The notes under the pieces are model-generated. The model did not search any database, was not told the DNA's origin, and saw only the letters and a list, made by a program, of their open reading frames with translations. A DNA stretch of 64,000 nucleotides from Bradysia coprophila. Its lineage: Eukaryota > Arthropoda > Insecta > Diptera > Sciaridae. Location of the stretch: positions 62,001 to 126,000 of the forward strand of contig NW_023503501.1 of assembly GCF_014529535.1 (NCBI RefSeq). The letters run 5' to 3'. This document shows, in pieces, positions 1 to 12,281 of the stretch (its first letter is position 1; each line of letters opens with the position of its first letter). A program made the position numbers and the translations under genes.

Positions 1-274
1 TTTTTAATTAACAAATAAATAACTTCGCAATTTATTATATTTTGTTAACCGATGAAAATAAGGCTTCATTTCTTAAAATATATGGAGGACTGTAGCTTCA
101 ATAGCCTCAATCTCGTACGCAATGGATCATCTCAATCCGCAATTTTCTTCTCTTCTTTTTAAATCATTTTAACTATGCGAACAAAAACGGAAAATACTTT
201 TTCTCGGTAAAAATTGTGAACAGAAATTTTCTATGAAACGCCATTTCATACACAAATACAATCAACATTAATCC
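1..274. other. Downstream flank of the MTMR10-like gene
   Basis: AT-rich sequence after the stop codon of the minus-strand myotubularin-related gene. A reverse-strand AATAAA (tttatt at 31-36) lies about 240 bp past the stop and could be its polyadenylation signal. No coding sequence is seen. Confidence 0.5.
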
Positions 275-3109
275 TCAATCTGGAATCTGTGAAATTGACA
301 ATCCGTCAATGATGGATCCATCCGTCAAGAAATCATAGCTCTGCGTCAAAATATCGGTCAATTCATCGGAATTCGAATTATTTCCACTAAATGGAAAAAA
401 AGAACTGATCGACGGCATCGACGGACCGTTAACGTTGACGCCGTTGATCACATCGTCGGATTCATTTAACGGTATCGGCACATCTTCAAAGTCATTGGAC
501 TGTAATGCTTGTTGCAATTTGGAAATATTACTGAGAATGATCCGATTGTACAGTTCAACCTGTGGATAGCCACCGTTTTTGATTTCGAGCAGCGGTTGCC
601 AACGGAAGTAACATTGTGTCCAGAGTTCCAGGTCACGGATGTTGGTTTGCGGCTCGATAAAACGGTCCTGAAGGCAAACAAAAGCCAAATGTCTCGGAAA
701 TTAAGCAAAAAAAAATTCAATTTGTTACAAACCTCTGGCAGCTGACTGGCCACGGCTGCTGCTTGTGGAACATGCATCGTCATTCTTGAGCCAGTTTGAT
801 GTAGGCCAGGTAAAGGTATCGCAGTGGGTGGTAGAAATGCCATTGATTTTCTCGATTGTTCTGGTGGCTTCTTAAACAGTGGATTGGCGAACAGGACCAT
901 GTCTTTGTCGGAGAATTGTTCGCCCCAATCCCATACCGGTCGCAGAATTAAGTGTTCCTATCAATGACGAATGCGAATCAATTGAATGCGGAAGGATTTT
1001 CGCAGTCAAAGAAAACCTTACATTTTTGTGGGCGTATTGCCGATCGTGTTCCGAATTGAATTGGAATGTGTCAAATAACGGCAGAAAAGCGGAGTCCCAA
1101 ATTGTCGTAAGAAATGTTTCGGAATATTCAAATTCTTCTGGAAATTGTTGAATCAATTGCCATGTGCAGTCAAGAAACAGTAGAAACAGGGGACTTTGCT
1201 CGGTTGTGTCACTGTTTATGACGTGGCCCAGTCTATCACTGAAATATGTTGCGAAAATGGATATGACTATCACCTAAACAAGATTGAATCATCAAATTTT
1301 CCTCACCTAAACGGATGACCCAGCGACACCCAATCCTTCTGTATCAATGCCTGGAAACCGCTTAATGTTCGGTAATATGGATCCAACATAATTTGCGTTA
1401 AGCTAGAGATCACACAGCACATGTCGCGACCTTCACTCTCTTGCAGTACGACCGTTTCTCGTTGACGCATTTTCATCGCCGCCTCATTCGAATACTTTAG
1501 ACATAACGACACGTAAAACAGCCAACACGACTTATCGAGTAAGGTGTAAAATCGAACATCTTGAACCATAAATTGCCGTGAGCAGTCTGGTGTGCAGAGT
1601 TCTCGTAGCTTTAGAAAACTGGCCTGCACTTCCTGGATCGACGGCAGGACTTTGTTCAGTTCCATAATACTTGGCTGTTTCATCGCTGGATCACACTTTC
1701 GGACCAGTTCCAACATCTTGTTTTCTGGCTTCGTATCGGTTATTGTTGGTATCAGCTCGGCCATTCTGACCAGAGATGCATTTTCAAGACTATACACCTG
1801 AAGGGAGACCGGAATGGTTAATTATATTGAATCGAAATTTTCGCTTTACAAAAACAACCCGATGGCAGATGGCATTCTAGCAATCACTGACCATTTTTCC
1901 AAAATTCCAAAAATTACTCAAACCATCATCGAGTATCCGCCATTGGGTCAAGACCACACACTCACCCAAATAGCTGCACGGGACCGATTGAACGACTCTG
2001 CCAATTTGATGTACTCGATTTCCGTTACGGTTTTTGGTATAACATAGTGCATTGGTAACGTTCGTTCGGGAATGTTATCTTCCCGTTCACGAGACAATAC
2101 ACGCCAGCCGGTCGCTCCACACCGCAGCAGTTCCTGTGACCAATCCATTTTCTTGTTATACATTGGTATAGTCCTCAGTGTGTTGTAGTAGTTCTCTCTG
2201 TAACGGCGTTCAGAGAATAAGAACGTTTCACAGTTGTACATAAAGAACAACCAACTCACTTGTAATTGTACGAAAATAGCAAATTGTGTCGATTCGGGAA
2301 CGCGAATTTCGCCAGTGCCTCAGCAATGTGTTTGCCCTTACCGACTTCTGATCGTTTAAAACCGAATTTGAAGACACGGAAGTTCTACAGGTTTGAACAG
2401 AATGATTAATTGGAACAGTGTCACATCAAAGTGAAACGGTTGGTTGGTCTAGTCACCTTGCAAATGATATGTAGCACATCTAATTTTGATAAAATTTTTA
2501 CATTTGGTGCAACTAGTCGCTTTTTTCGATCGTTGATTTGATATATGTAGTCGATGTTTGACAGGGTGACGTCGTTTTTCCCAAGAAAAACATTGTCCTG
2601 GTACACAGATGATGCATCCGTCTGTGTTTAAGAAAAATTAATTGCGCATACAGTATACGGTCGTGTGACATTGAATTTTACTTTGTCTGGACTTACATCA
2701 TCGAAGGAAAGGAATGACAATTTAAAATTGGTAATCACCAGTACACCTGGAATACCATTATCGTCTTTAATTTTACTAGTCGGACTAAACAACAATACAT
2801 TGCGCGCTCTGGCCACCTCCAATTCACCTAAGATTAACATTCAATGAACGTGAAACGGTGATGTCATTTCCCGTTGTTGCATGTTGAACTTACCGGACAA
2901 AAGTTTCGGATCTGGATTCACTTGTTCGCTGCCATTTAATGCCTAAATTTCGTTGGGCGAGAGAGAAAAAAGGGTGTTTACCAAATGTGCAAAAAACATC
3001 AGACGACTGATTATTGAATTCATAAATTTGAGCGATTAACAAAATGACACACCTCACTGTCCAAATAACTGGTGAAGTTTTTTTTCGATTTTGTTTTGAT
3101 TTCAGCCAT
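275..3109 (-). CDS. Myotubularin-related pseudophosphatase, MTMR10/MTMR12 group (CG14411-like)
   Basis: A spliced gene of about ten exons and roughly 700 codons. Exons I could join in frame (minus strand): 3109-3053, 2942-2894, 2827-2697, 2621-2457, 2394-2260, about 2194-1969, about 1800-1306, from 1238, an exon from about 960 to 735, and about 673-275. Seen: a PH-GRAM region (GVLVITNFKLSFLSFDD), the myotubularin core with LDPYYRTLSGFQALIQKDW and SPLFLLFLDCTWQLIQQFP, and the C-terminal VWDWGEQFSDKD and CYFRWQPL motifs. Active members carry a Cys-x5-Arg loop (HCSDGWDR) just before LDPYYRT. Here that place reads VVLQESEGRDMCCVISS, so the nucleophilic Cys and the Arg are both missing. The family knowledge is that MTMR10-12 are catalytically dead partners or scaffolds for active myotubularins in phosphoinositide (PI3P) turnover on endosomal membranes. 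The start is the ATG of MAEIKTKSKKNF. The gene looks intact; which paralogue it is remains less certain. Confidence 0.9.
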
Positions 3110-4190
3110 TTCATCATATACGTGACCAACAAATAAATTAACCGAGTGTAAAATTAGCACTGATTTTGCAAAACAAATAACTTTTATTTTTGGCTTCGAT
3201 TTTATTATTTATTTTTTTTAAACAAAAGGAACAGAAAACATAACCTTAAAAATCAGTAAACAAATTGAGTGAAAATAAATAATTCAAATCATTTCCCATC
3301 AGTTCCGCAATCACTTGACTGAAGCGGGTAATTCATTTTCGATTGAATTTGTTTTGTGAAGAGAAATGTTTAAAAAAAAAGAGTTACGATAATTTGGACG
3401 TTTGTGGTATGTAGAGAACTGGGAAGAATGACAGCTTTATTATTGACACTATTTTCATTCGCATCAAGTTGCACAACTTGCTCAACAGTGTTGGTAGTTT
3501 ATCGTTACAAAATTGCGCAATTCAAAGATTTAAAATAGGTTCGTTCCGAATGACTGTGAACACGAATTTTCACTGGTCGAACGAACTCGATTTCATCCAC
3601 ACAGATCGGTTTTTATATGTTGATGAGATTCTGTAAGAACCTTGGAAATTTTACAGTAATTTGACAATTCGTATGGCCTTTGAACAAACCTACAGACCTC
3701 CCACTTCTCCTTATTTTCCTTATTTTTGATGAACCCTCCTTATTTTTAGTAAATTCTCCTATTTTCCTACTTTTTCGACAAAAAAACGAATGAACATAGG
3801 AAAATTACCTCATTATCGACACAAGCTTAGAACTAGAACGTTAGTGAATACGACCGTTTTAAATGAAAATTTTTCGCTCGCTTCGCTCACATATTACTTT
3901 ATATCCACTCACTTGTACCAAACAGGTACCAATTATTGATTAAGAACAGTAGAACACTTTCAATGACATTGTATGAGCTAGACCTGGAGAGAATCATTGT
4001 GATATGAATAGTTCTATCGAGGCGAAAGAATTATTAAATGCAAGGTGTTCAACCGCTGGACTTCAATGTGTAACTCTATGATTCAAATATTTGATATCTG
4101 AAAAAACATTTAGCATGCAACCCCATACAACAGTGTTCTAGTTATATAGTAGCATGATTGATTCTTCTAAGTGGGAAGTGATCTTTCAGC
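3110..4190. other. Intergenic, upstream of the MTMR10-like gene
   Basis: AT-rich, with no convincing coding sequence. The part next to 3110 should hold the promoter and 5' UTR of the MTMR10-like gene, but I see no clear core promoter motif. At 3875-3890 there is a GC-rich motif containing gcttcgc, which recurs in other repeats of this window. Confidence 0.5.
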
Positions 4191-4195
4191 TTATA

Positions 4196-4477
4196 AGTGT
4201 TAGATCCGAGGAGGAGATCACTCTTTTGATTTACACACGATTTACATGATTTACGTGATTCACACGAATTGCAAATCACTGGATTTCTCTACATTTATCA
4301 AGGATTTTTCATAATTATCATGTCGATTATATTCAGACCAACAAGGAGAAAATAAACCTCGTTTAAATTAAGAGAAACTACCAGGTAATTGCAGTGAAAT
4401 CAAGTGATTTACATTAACGTGTAAATCACGTAAATCATGTAAATCAAAGAGTGATTTCCCCCGTTAGATCTAACACT
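4196..4477. mobile_element. Foldback MITE (about 280 bp), arms about 100 bp
   Basis: The two ends are inverted copies: AGTGTTAGATC at 4196 is mirrored by GATCTAACACT ending at 4477, and homology continues inward through several gattta(c/t)-type short repeats for about 100 bp with small differences. It is flanked on both sides by ATA, a possible 3-bp target duplication (4193-4195 and 4478-4480). No coding capacity. The superfamily is uncertain; a 3-bp duplication would fit PIF/Harbinger, but this is weak. Confidence 0.7.
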
Positions 4478-4755
4478 ATATGTAAGACTGTATTACCCGA
4501 GAGAATCACATATCAATCTCATATTTTACAAAGATTCGCAGATTAAATCAGATTCTCGTTTTTTTCACGTTTCGATTTGGCAACGGGCGTTGGATACATA
4601 CATGAAGCTCGGACGAGGACAACTACGAATAAAGTGAACACAAGTCATTCGATTTTTTCACAATTGAGCCTTAAATATTTTGTGCATTTTTTAGCATAAG
4701 TAGCTGTTTAGTATTTCTGAACCTACTTTTTCACGACAATCAAAAACTTTTTTAA

Positions 4756-4954
4756 CACATCGAAATTAATTGCTGCTTGCCAACTTTCGGCACCCTGGAC
4801 TTTACTTAAATAGTCGAGGAATGCCTCCAAATAAATTTCTAAAAATCCAAAACTGAATTCTAGATTTTTAGAAATTTATTTGGAGGTATTCCACGACTAT
4901 TTAAATAAAGTCCAGGGTGCCGAAAGTTGACAGGCCGCAATTATTTTTAATGTG
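4756..4954. mobile_element. piggyBac-like MITE with TTAA target duplication
   Basis: A near-complete palindrome of 199 bp. The left arm starts CACATCGAAATTAATTGC and the right arm ends with its near complement ...TATTTTTAATGTG. The long inner stem (cctccaaataaatttct and its complement) is almost perfect. Both ends are bordered by TTAA (4752-4755 and 4955-4958). TTAA duplication and a short C-starting terminal repeat are hallmarks of piggyBac-type transposition, so a non-autonomous piggyBac-like element is the best fit. No open reading frame. Confidence 0.75.
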
Positions 4955-5104
4955 TTAATTCACATCCTTCTTTTTCAAAAATTCCTCATTATTCCTTACA
5001 TTCCTACATAAACTTGAAGAAAACTATTGTCAAAACCACTCTATCGATGGTTTTGGAAATGGGGAGGTCTGAACCTATCTTTTTTTTTCTTGCTGTTTGG
5101 GAAT

Positions 5105-5359
5105 CAAAGGCTTATGCAGAATCAGCAACAGCTGAACATATCCAGCTGGTCGACAAAGACAATGCCTTTATATCGAACACAAATCAAGGGCAAGCTACAT
5201 ACAGTGTATTCAACGTTAAGGTCATCTATGTGTGCACATAACACGTATGACTGTAGTAAACTCGTTGTTTTGAATGTGTTTTGGTATATTATACAAGTAG
5301 AGTGTGTTTGTTGATTAGCTGGTGAAGTTCAGCTGTTGCTGATTCTGCATAAGCCTTTG
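5105..5359. repeat. Inverted repeat with 45-bp arms
   Basis: CAAAGGCTTATGCAGAATCA at 5105 is repeated as its exact complement ending at 5359, and the match runs on to about 45 bp (through cagcaacagctgaac and ccagct). About 165 bp of unrelated sequence lies between the arms. It is probably a non-autonomous DNA transposon. I see no clean target duplication. Confidence 0.65.
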
Positions 5360-5363
5360 ATTT

Positions 5364-7219
5364 ACAAACTGTATCTTCAAATAAAAATAAAAGAAATTTA
5401 AAAATAAAATTCTTAAAAGGTTAAACATTGTTTTTCTGATTAGTTCCTGTTTCACCAATTCACATAATGTTTTGAAAAATTGTATTTCTCAATATATGTG
5501 GATATAGTACCTGGTTGCAATGTATCGACAAATTCCAATTTCTATAATTCACGTATTTTGGTTATACAGAATTGATATAATACGAAGATTCTTTATCGGG
5601 TAGATCAGAAAAACAATTTTGAGCTCGATTTACTATTTTCAAAAAATTGATGAGGTAAAATTTTGGAATTTTGGTTCATTTTGGTAGTTTGGTCTCTACA
5701 AAAAAGATCTATGGCTCATTACGTGTATCTATGGCTGTATCACGTTAGTTTTACTGACTATTATCTCGTAAACCTATAAATAATAAAATTCGCTCGAAAA
5801 AACGTTATTTAGGGAATTTTAAAGTTCGAAGATTTTCCAAAATCACCTCCATTTCTATCTGGGACGGTGAGTATGGTCGAGTGGGGTGTCAATGGATAGG
5901 GCGAGATGTAAACTACAAAACTCCGGGTTAGAGATTTCTGCTACTAACTTTCCCAACCGCCCAGAGCCTTTCAAAAATTTCGGTTTTTTCGAGGTTTTTC
6001 ACTTGTTGTGGCGCCTGGGTGGGTCGAACATCGGCGTTTGTTGGTCAATAATATTCAGCTCATCGACCTTCATAAACGTACACAATTTGACATTATTTAC
6101 ATTTTGCATGTTGGAGTAATTGATAAAAAACTATTATCGCGACCACTTCGAAGAAAATTTTTCTAAGGGTCATGACAGCCCAACAAAATTTTTTCCACCA
6201 AAAAAAACGTCCTTCATCAATTTCTAAATTCATCAACTTCGAATCCATTCTCCATGGGCATTTATAAATTCGAGAACTACATTTATGTTCTTCTGAGTTC
6301 AGCCGGCGAAAGTGATGAATGTTCTAATACGAACTTTGTAAGTTTTTTCTAGATACGTAGCGGTTACCTTCTTAAATAATCTGAATTACCTGCAGTTCTG
6401 GGATAGGGAAGGTAGTGGATCACGAAGGCATCGCTTATTTTTAGGAACTAATCATTGGTGACTTCAAACTTCTTCCATGAAATATCTGTTATTAACATAT
6501 CTGTCTTAAAGAGCAATACTTTCGAGAACAGATGAAATTTTTCAAAAAGATAATGTAAAGTCAAGCTCAACTCATTTTAAATTCCCGTCGTGTTACAAAT
6601 GACTTCTCTCATTTCTCCATAACGAAAGTACAGGCAATTCAGAGAAGTAAGGAAAATGGGGAGATTTACCAAGATATTTAGAATGAAGGGGGAATTTAAA
6701 TTGTGGATCACACTGGCGCTCAGAGATATTCGACTTTGAAGGATGGAAAAACAATTTTCCATTTTCCGGAAAAAAACATTTGTGTCACGGTAAACCACTT
6801 GGAAATAAAGACAAATCCTAAAGAACTTAAGGTGCATATGAATAATAGCTCGTTAGTAGCACAGCTCTGCTACTAGCATGAACATAAGAAATATTTGGAG
6901 GCTAATGCAATCAAAATAGGCCTTGCATTTTCTATTAGAGATAGAAGTCATGACTCCTTGGTGTGAATAAAAACACACAATACATGCAATCGTACACGCA
7001 TACATATTTCAAAATTTTGAGGCCTTTTGACGTTCCAGAAATGAGTGTAAGTGCTAGAAGCAGTGCTATGTTAGTAGTTATTATAGTGTCAGGAAAAGAA
7101 TTTTCGAATTTCAATTTGCTTTTATTTATTAACAGGACACGCAAACACTACCAATCCCCTAACAGTTAACGCAACTGACATTCGATTGCCATTTTTAATA
7201 GCGCACTCAATATATTTGG
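5364..7219. other. Intergenic between foldback elements and the 3' end of chitin synthase
   Basis: AT-rich, with no gene recognised. Several short open frames are present but have stop-rich surroundings and no family signature. A less AT-rich patch at about 5870-6110 looks like a diverged dispersed repeat. A reverse-strand polyadenylation signal (tttatttatt, 7121-7130) about 90 bp beyond the chitin synthase stop probably ends that transcript. Confidence 0.45.
7121..7130 (-). terminator. Likely polyadenylation signal of chitin synthase
   Basis: On the minus strand this reads AATAAATAAA, about 90 bp after the stop codon. It is placed as expected for the 3' end of the chitin synthase mRNA, with no competing minus-strand gene. 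Confidence 0.45.
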
Positions 7220-10200
7220 TTACGCAAAGGTAATTTTACTTTGTCTTCGACGCGACCGTGGCGTCTCTGTTTCATTATTGTGCGTATCAACTTCAAATGC
7301 CTCATTAACATGTCCCAGTCCTTGGAAAGCTCGGCGATTAACTTGGGGAGTGTATTGTGGCGGTGATGGTGACGAAACACTTCGTGATGGTGATGGCCAT
7401 CTATCGATACCGTTATTGCCGTTGCGATTGGCGTCACTAAAGTTGATCAACTGTGATTTTCGAATTTTCTTTGTTTCGATAATCGTTTCACGGCGTTTGT
7501 TTAGCATATTCACCGTTTGTCGACTGATAGTAAAGCGGCGAAGATCTTCATCGAGGTTTTCTGTTTCGAAAAGAGAAATTCTAAATTTTTCTGTTTGCTG
7601 TCAGATCGGCAACGCTTACCGAACTTAGCTTTAAAATTCGTCTCCAAATTGCTATAGTCTTGTTGATTCTGATGTTGATGCAATATCTTTGATATCGTGT
7701 CTCGGCGCTCGATTTTCTTTTGATCCTTATCACCAGTTTTACCTTCATCCCATTGCGGTTTCGGTTTCTGCCAGATCCGTGCTATTTCAATTGATTGCAT
7801 GCTCAGTTCGTCTTCCGGTTCCACTCTGTCATAATTCTTTTTGCAATGAAAATTCAAATGGGTAGTGGCCAAAATTTGCGATATCGTCGAGAATCGATGC
7901 ATCAGCATGGCAATGAACTGAATCAGTAAAATCACACCGAAAAAGAGCACAAACAGCAAACCGATTGGTTCAAGTTGTAAATATTCGCGTCGTATGATGA
8001 CCTCCTCATTGCTAGCTTCGAACGTAATATAATTGACGGCATTGAATGGCCACTGAATGTGCAACAAGTCTTTCTTCAACTGAAGTAAGAACACAATCAA
8101 TACAAAGATTGCATTCAGCATGACGAAAGCGAACGCAGAAACGTCTCGCAATGATGCCAGAGCATCTTTCATAATATTCTATCGGTATACGGTGTGTTAG
8201 GGACAATCTTCGAATGTTGTAACAATAAATACCTTTTCCTCGTCGGTTTTATCGATCGGTTTCAGATATGCCTCGATTAGATCCATCCAAAATTCGTCTT
8301 CCTTAACGGATAGCGTTTCGGTGTGTGAATTTTTCAAGTCTTTGTCACACAACCAATCCGGTAAATAATTTATGATTTTCTCCTCTTCTGGCTCCTGAAA
8401 ATCCTTCACCAAACTTGCTTCCGACAATTCATCCTCATCCTTGTCGACCACGATCGACACTTCGCCGGATAGTTTTCTAATAAAATTTAGTCCGCGTCAA
8501 TTCAAATAAATCTTCAGCCTGCGTGAGCATATACTTACAGTTCCAAATTCTTTAGTTTTAAGTCCAACTCGCCCAACTGGTCCGATATTTGCAGCAATTG
8601 AATTTGTTCCGATTTCGTTTTCGGTTGTGTGCAGAGCATACAACGGAAACAATTTGATATGGAAAAGTCAATCGATCCTTCCTCGTCCTTCTGATTACTA
8701 CCCAGAAAACCTAATAATCGTTGTAGGTGTCCTTCCGGCTTCTTTGCTGCTACTTCTGCTGCTGGTTGCGGATTTTCACGAGTACCCCACGATACATCGT
8801 TTAAATTGAACAGTGAGTATATGACTAACAACATGTACATGCTCGGTATCGTAACGTAATACACTACACCATACAACAGCGCCTTTATTTCTTGAGGATG
8901 CAGGAGTCCTGGAATGCGGGATGTTAAAGAATTTGAAATATTAATTTGAAACTCTCTCAGATCTCACCGGTAATAATGATTTGTCCAGCAACAATGAAAA
9001 AGAACAATGACGAAGGTGATAAGATTCCATCCTCCTTCACTTGGATCATAATACCAATCATCACGGCCATCATTACAAGTGAATATACCGAACTGATGAC
9101 AAATGCTGCAATTAGCTAAATAAGTTGAAAGGAAAGATAAGAACCGAGTCTATGAGCCACTTCAATGTCAATATATACGGACCTGGTACTTTTGCTTGCA
9201 AAAGTAGCAAATTGTCATGAACGACAATATCGGAAGAAAATTCCACAGGAATGATGTCCAGATATCGATAGAAAAGACTGACACTAATGCACCGACCATC
9301 ATAAGAAATATGGTTCCTGGGCCCAATATCGTGCCGACCATTAACATTCCCTGGTAACATATGTACGGCATGGATATGCTGTTGTTCTTCTTCACAATGC
9401 TCTTGGCATCGCTAAGTAAATCGAAAATGTTGCACATGGTCGACGGTACCCATCGACGGCGTTGATTGTAAAATTCGTTAAAAGCTTCCGGAGCATGACT
9501 GGAAAAGGGAATTCGAGTTTTAGTTGTGTGGTCCATTGGTAACATCTGATACAACCGAAACCTACGTATATGCATCGGAGGCTGCTGAATACTCAACACG
9601 GAATTCCTGCTTAAGTAAAAGAGTGCAAAGCCAACGATCTTCCCCCTGATCGTACTGTACGTAATGTCGGGCTTGTTCGGACGTTGTTGTGTATTTCTTC
9701 ATCACACTATTCTCCATCAATGCCCGTCCGCGGAACAATGAAAAACATCCGGGAGAACACAGAACGCAACCGATAATGTGTTCGGTTGCTTTTTGCAACC
9801 AATGACCAATTGCATATTCAAACACTTGATACCAAACCATTGGCCCGTTTCCGACCGGATGAATCCGGCCACATGCAGCACCGAGATCTGGATTTACTTT
9901 CATTCGTCCAATTAACAATTGAACGGCATGTGGTTGAAAGTCAATGTCGCCATCCAAGGCCAGCAGGTAAGTATTATGGGAAATTTCCAATTTTCGTTCA
10001 GGAGACACATCCAACTCCATAATACGGTATCCAAGCAGATAGTACATATACATGACCTGAGACCATCTCTTCTTGTGACGAATTTTATTTTTGTCTTTCA
10101 AATGAGCTATCATTTGAGTTTTACCAGGTAATGTCCAGATCAAACGCCCACCATACGGAGTTTCCATTTTAACAGGTGGCGCAATTCGCATATTTGTCTG

Positions 10201-12281
10201 ATACACCAGTCTGGCAGCTTCGTCGAGATTTGTAATCAAATCTCTTACGTAAGAGTTGATGGGTGATGTGTCGGGCCTAACGTTTGCATTGCTAACAAAA
10301 GCATCGTCGAAGAAAATGTGGGCTGGAATAGAAATTTGGCAGAATAGGTTACGATGACTAATTCAGACTTTAGACTCACTTTCCAACTCATAATATTCGC
10401 TGTCGATGTCGTCATCGCTCTTCCCGAAATATTTCATAGCCAAACGATGGGCAGATTGATCTTCATCCAATCTTAAAATGGATTTCAAGAACTCCATCAT
10501 CTCCTCTTTCGTCTCATGCCACATGGTAGCGCACACATAAATTTGTGGAATTTTGTCGGACTTCTGCACTCCTTTGTTGGGCTGGTATTGCTTCGCTTTC
10601 GCATCAATGACATTGTCGGGATCATCATCTTCTTTCGTCCGCAACATGTCCTTCTTCTTTAACATCTCGTTTTGATCGTCCCGTCGTCGATTCAACGCCA
10701 CACACTGATCAATCAGCAAACTGCTGTACATTGGAAGAACGAATAACTTTTCCGACGCAGCATTTTTATCGTTCTTTTGATTCCACAGATGTTTCGTGAT
10801 CCAGGCCTGCGAACACAGCCACAGCAACCACACCCATGCGTGTTCCTTTATCACAAAGTCTAGGAAATAGTAAACTGGTGGATCATGGAAAAATAGAAAA
10901 TCGGGGAAAAAGCCATGCAGTGCACAAACGTCGTTTGTTCGGAAGCTACAAACTGTAGCCAAAGTTGCGACAGATATCGGAACTGTTAAATTGACGGGAA
11001 AAGCCATGCTGAAACTTTGAATGTAAACTTTTGCGGAGAATTTGGAAAAGACATAGACAATCCAGGAGGAAAATGCTTGGACGAGAAACACCCATAAGAC
11101 AACGTTTGGCGTCGAAGTGATCTTTGATGTTAGCTTCTCCATCGGTGTGGTTTCATTGTAAATTGGTGTAACTTCGACGATATTTATCGAATGTTCCATC
11201 CATCCATCAACGAACTTGTAAAAGAAATCGCGGAAATGGATGCCAGAAATCAGAAATGCTGCCATGAAGAACACGATGATCTTCCATGGTGCGACAAATA
11301 GGTAAGTGTAGTATCGTGACTTCTCCAATTGTTCTCTGAGCTTACCCAGCTCATAACCTGAAAAATAGTCGTTTAGATTGATCACTTTCATTGATTATCA
11401 TTTGAAATTTACCGCCAAGAATCGAATTTGATAAGAAATTCTCCCACCATCGAAAGGATATGAACAATATGGACAATGGCATTATCCAAAAATCTTGTTT
11501 GTTTGCTAATATCGGCCATACAACTAGACCGCTTACTTGCCCAACTAGCGATAGCATGTTTAACGCATTGATCAAAATTCGATTTTTCGGACTTTTAGAA
11601 AATCTCAGTACATCTGAAAGGACTCGTTGACGTTATGCACTCATTTAACTGAATAATCCTTAAAAACCTACGCACTTAGTATTGCCGGAATTAGACAAAC
11701 GCAATTGGTGAGCATCATTCCCTTGATCACATCCAAGTCAGGTAGTACGATAAACGCAAATACTGCCAGTCCAATTACATGAAGTGTTTCAAACAGCCAC
11801 ACCAATCCAAACTGTAATGCTGTCGGCTTGGTAATGTTCCGAAAGAAGCATATCCGAGAAGCCCGAAAAATCGTTCCCAATTCCGGCAATGAGAAAGCGA
11901 ACACAAGAGCCCATATCCACGCAATACGTTGCTCATGTGGAACGATTGCGTACAAATTGAGGTATGGAACTAGTAAATTGATTCAAACAAAATTAATTCA
12001 TTTCGATTCCACCTGTCCTGTATATCCGTCATCTTACATCTTATGTTACAATACTGCACACGAGTATCAATTTTCGTATGTGAAGCCATCAATAGAAATG
12101 TTGATTTCGCTACAACGCCCGCACACAGAGTCACGATGAACACGAAAACGAATGTGAACAATTTCAAAATTTGCTTGAACGATTCGAAGCGTTTGGTGTC
12201 GACAGCTGAACCACCACTTTGTGCTGGCGGTGGGTCTTGGAACGAGTCCCATAATTTATCCTTTTGCGGTGTTCGGTAACT
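7220..12281 (-). CDS. Chs2: Chitin synthase, class B-like (midgut/peritrophic matrix type); first exon not found
   Basis: Integral-membrane GT2 glycosyltransferase that polymerises UDP-GlcNAc into chitin at the plasma membrane. Roughly 1,500 codons are visible over about ten exons. Diagnostic insect motifs: CATMWHETKEEMMEFLKSIL, LLALDGDIDF, GEDRWLCTLL (the EDR motif), NQRRRWVPST (QRRRW, acceptor/processivity) and SWGTRE near 8800. Many hydrophobic segments flank the catalytic core, three of them near the N-terminus and a cluster after QRRRW. Side-chain choices such as FRGRALMENSVMKKYTTTS, LKQEFRVEYSAASD and EAFNEFYNQ resemble class B (Chs2) more than class A (kkv) sequences as I remember them. 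A weak leucine/lysine heptad (LGELDLKLKNLEL) follows SWGTRE, so class A is not fully excluded. The sequence joins across short introns (for example, ...YYELE|THIFFDDAF near 10.35 kb). The most upstream exon seen starts at a splice acceptor (attacag, 12282 side), so the initiator ATG lies further upstream. Confidence 0.9.

Noticed and set aside
7220-12281. Assignment to the cuticular class A chitin synthase (kkv)
   Set aside because: Residue choices in the catalytic core fit class B better; kept as an alternative because a weak heptad region follows SWGTRE.
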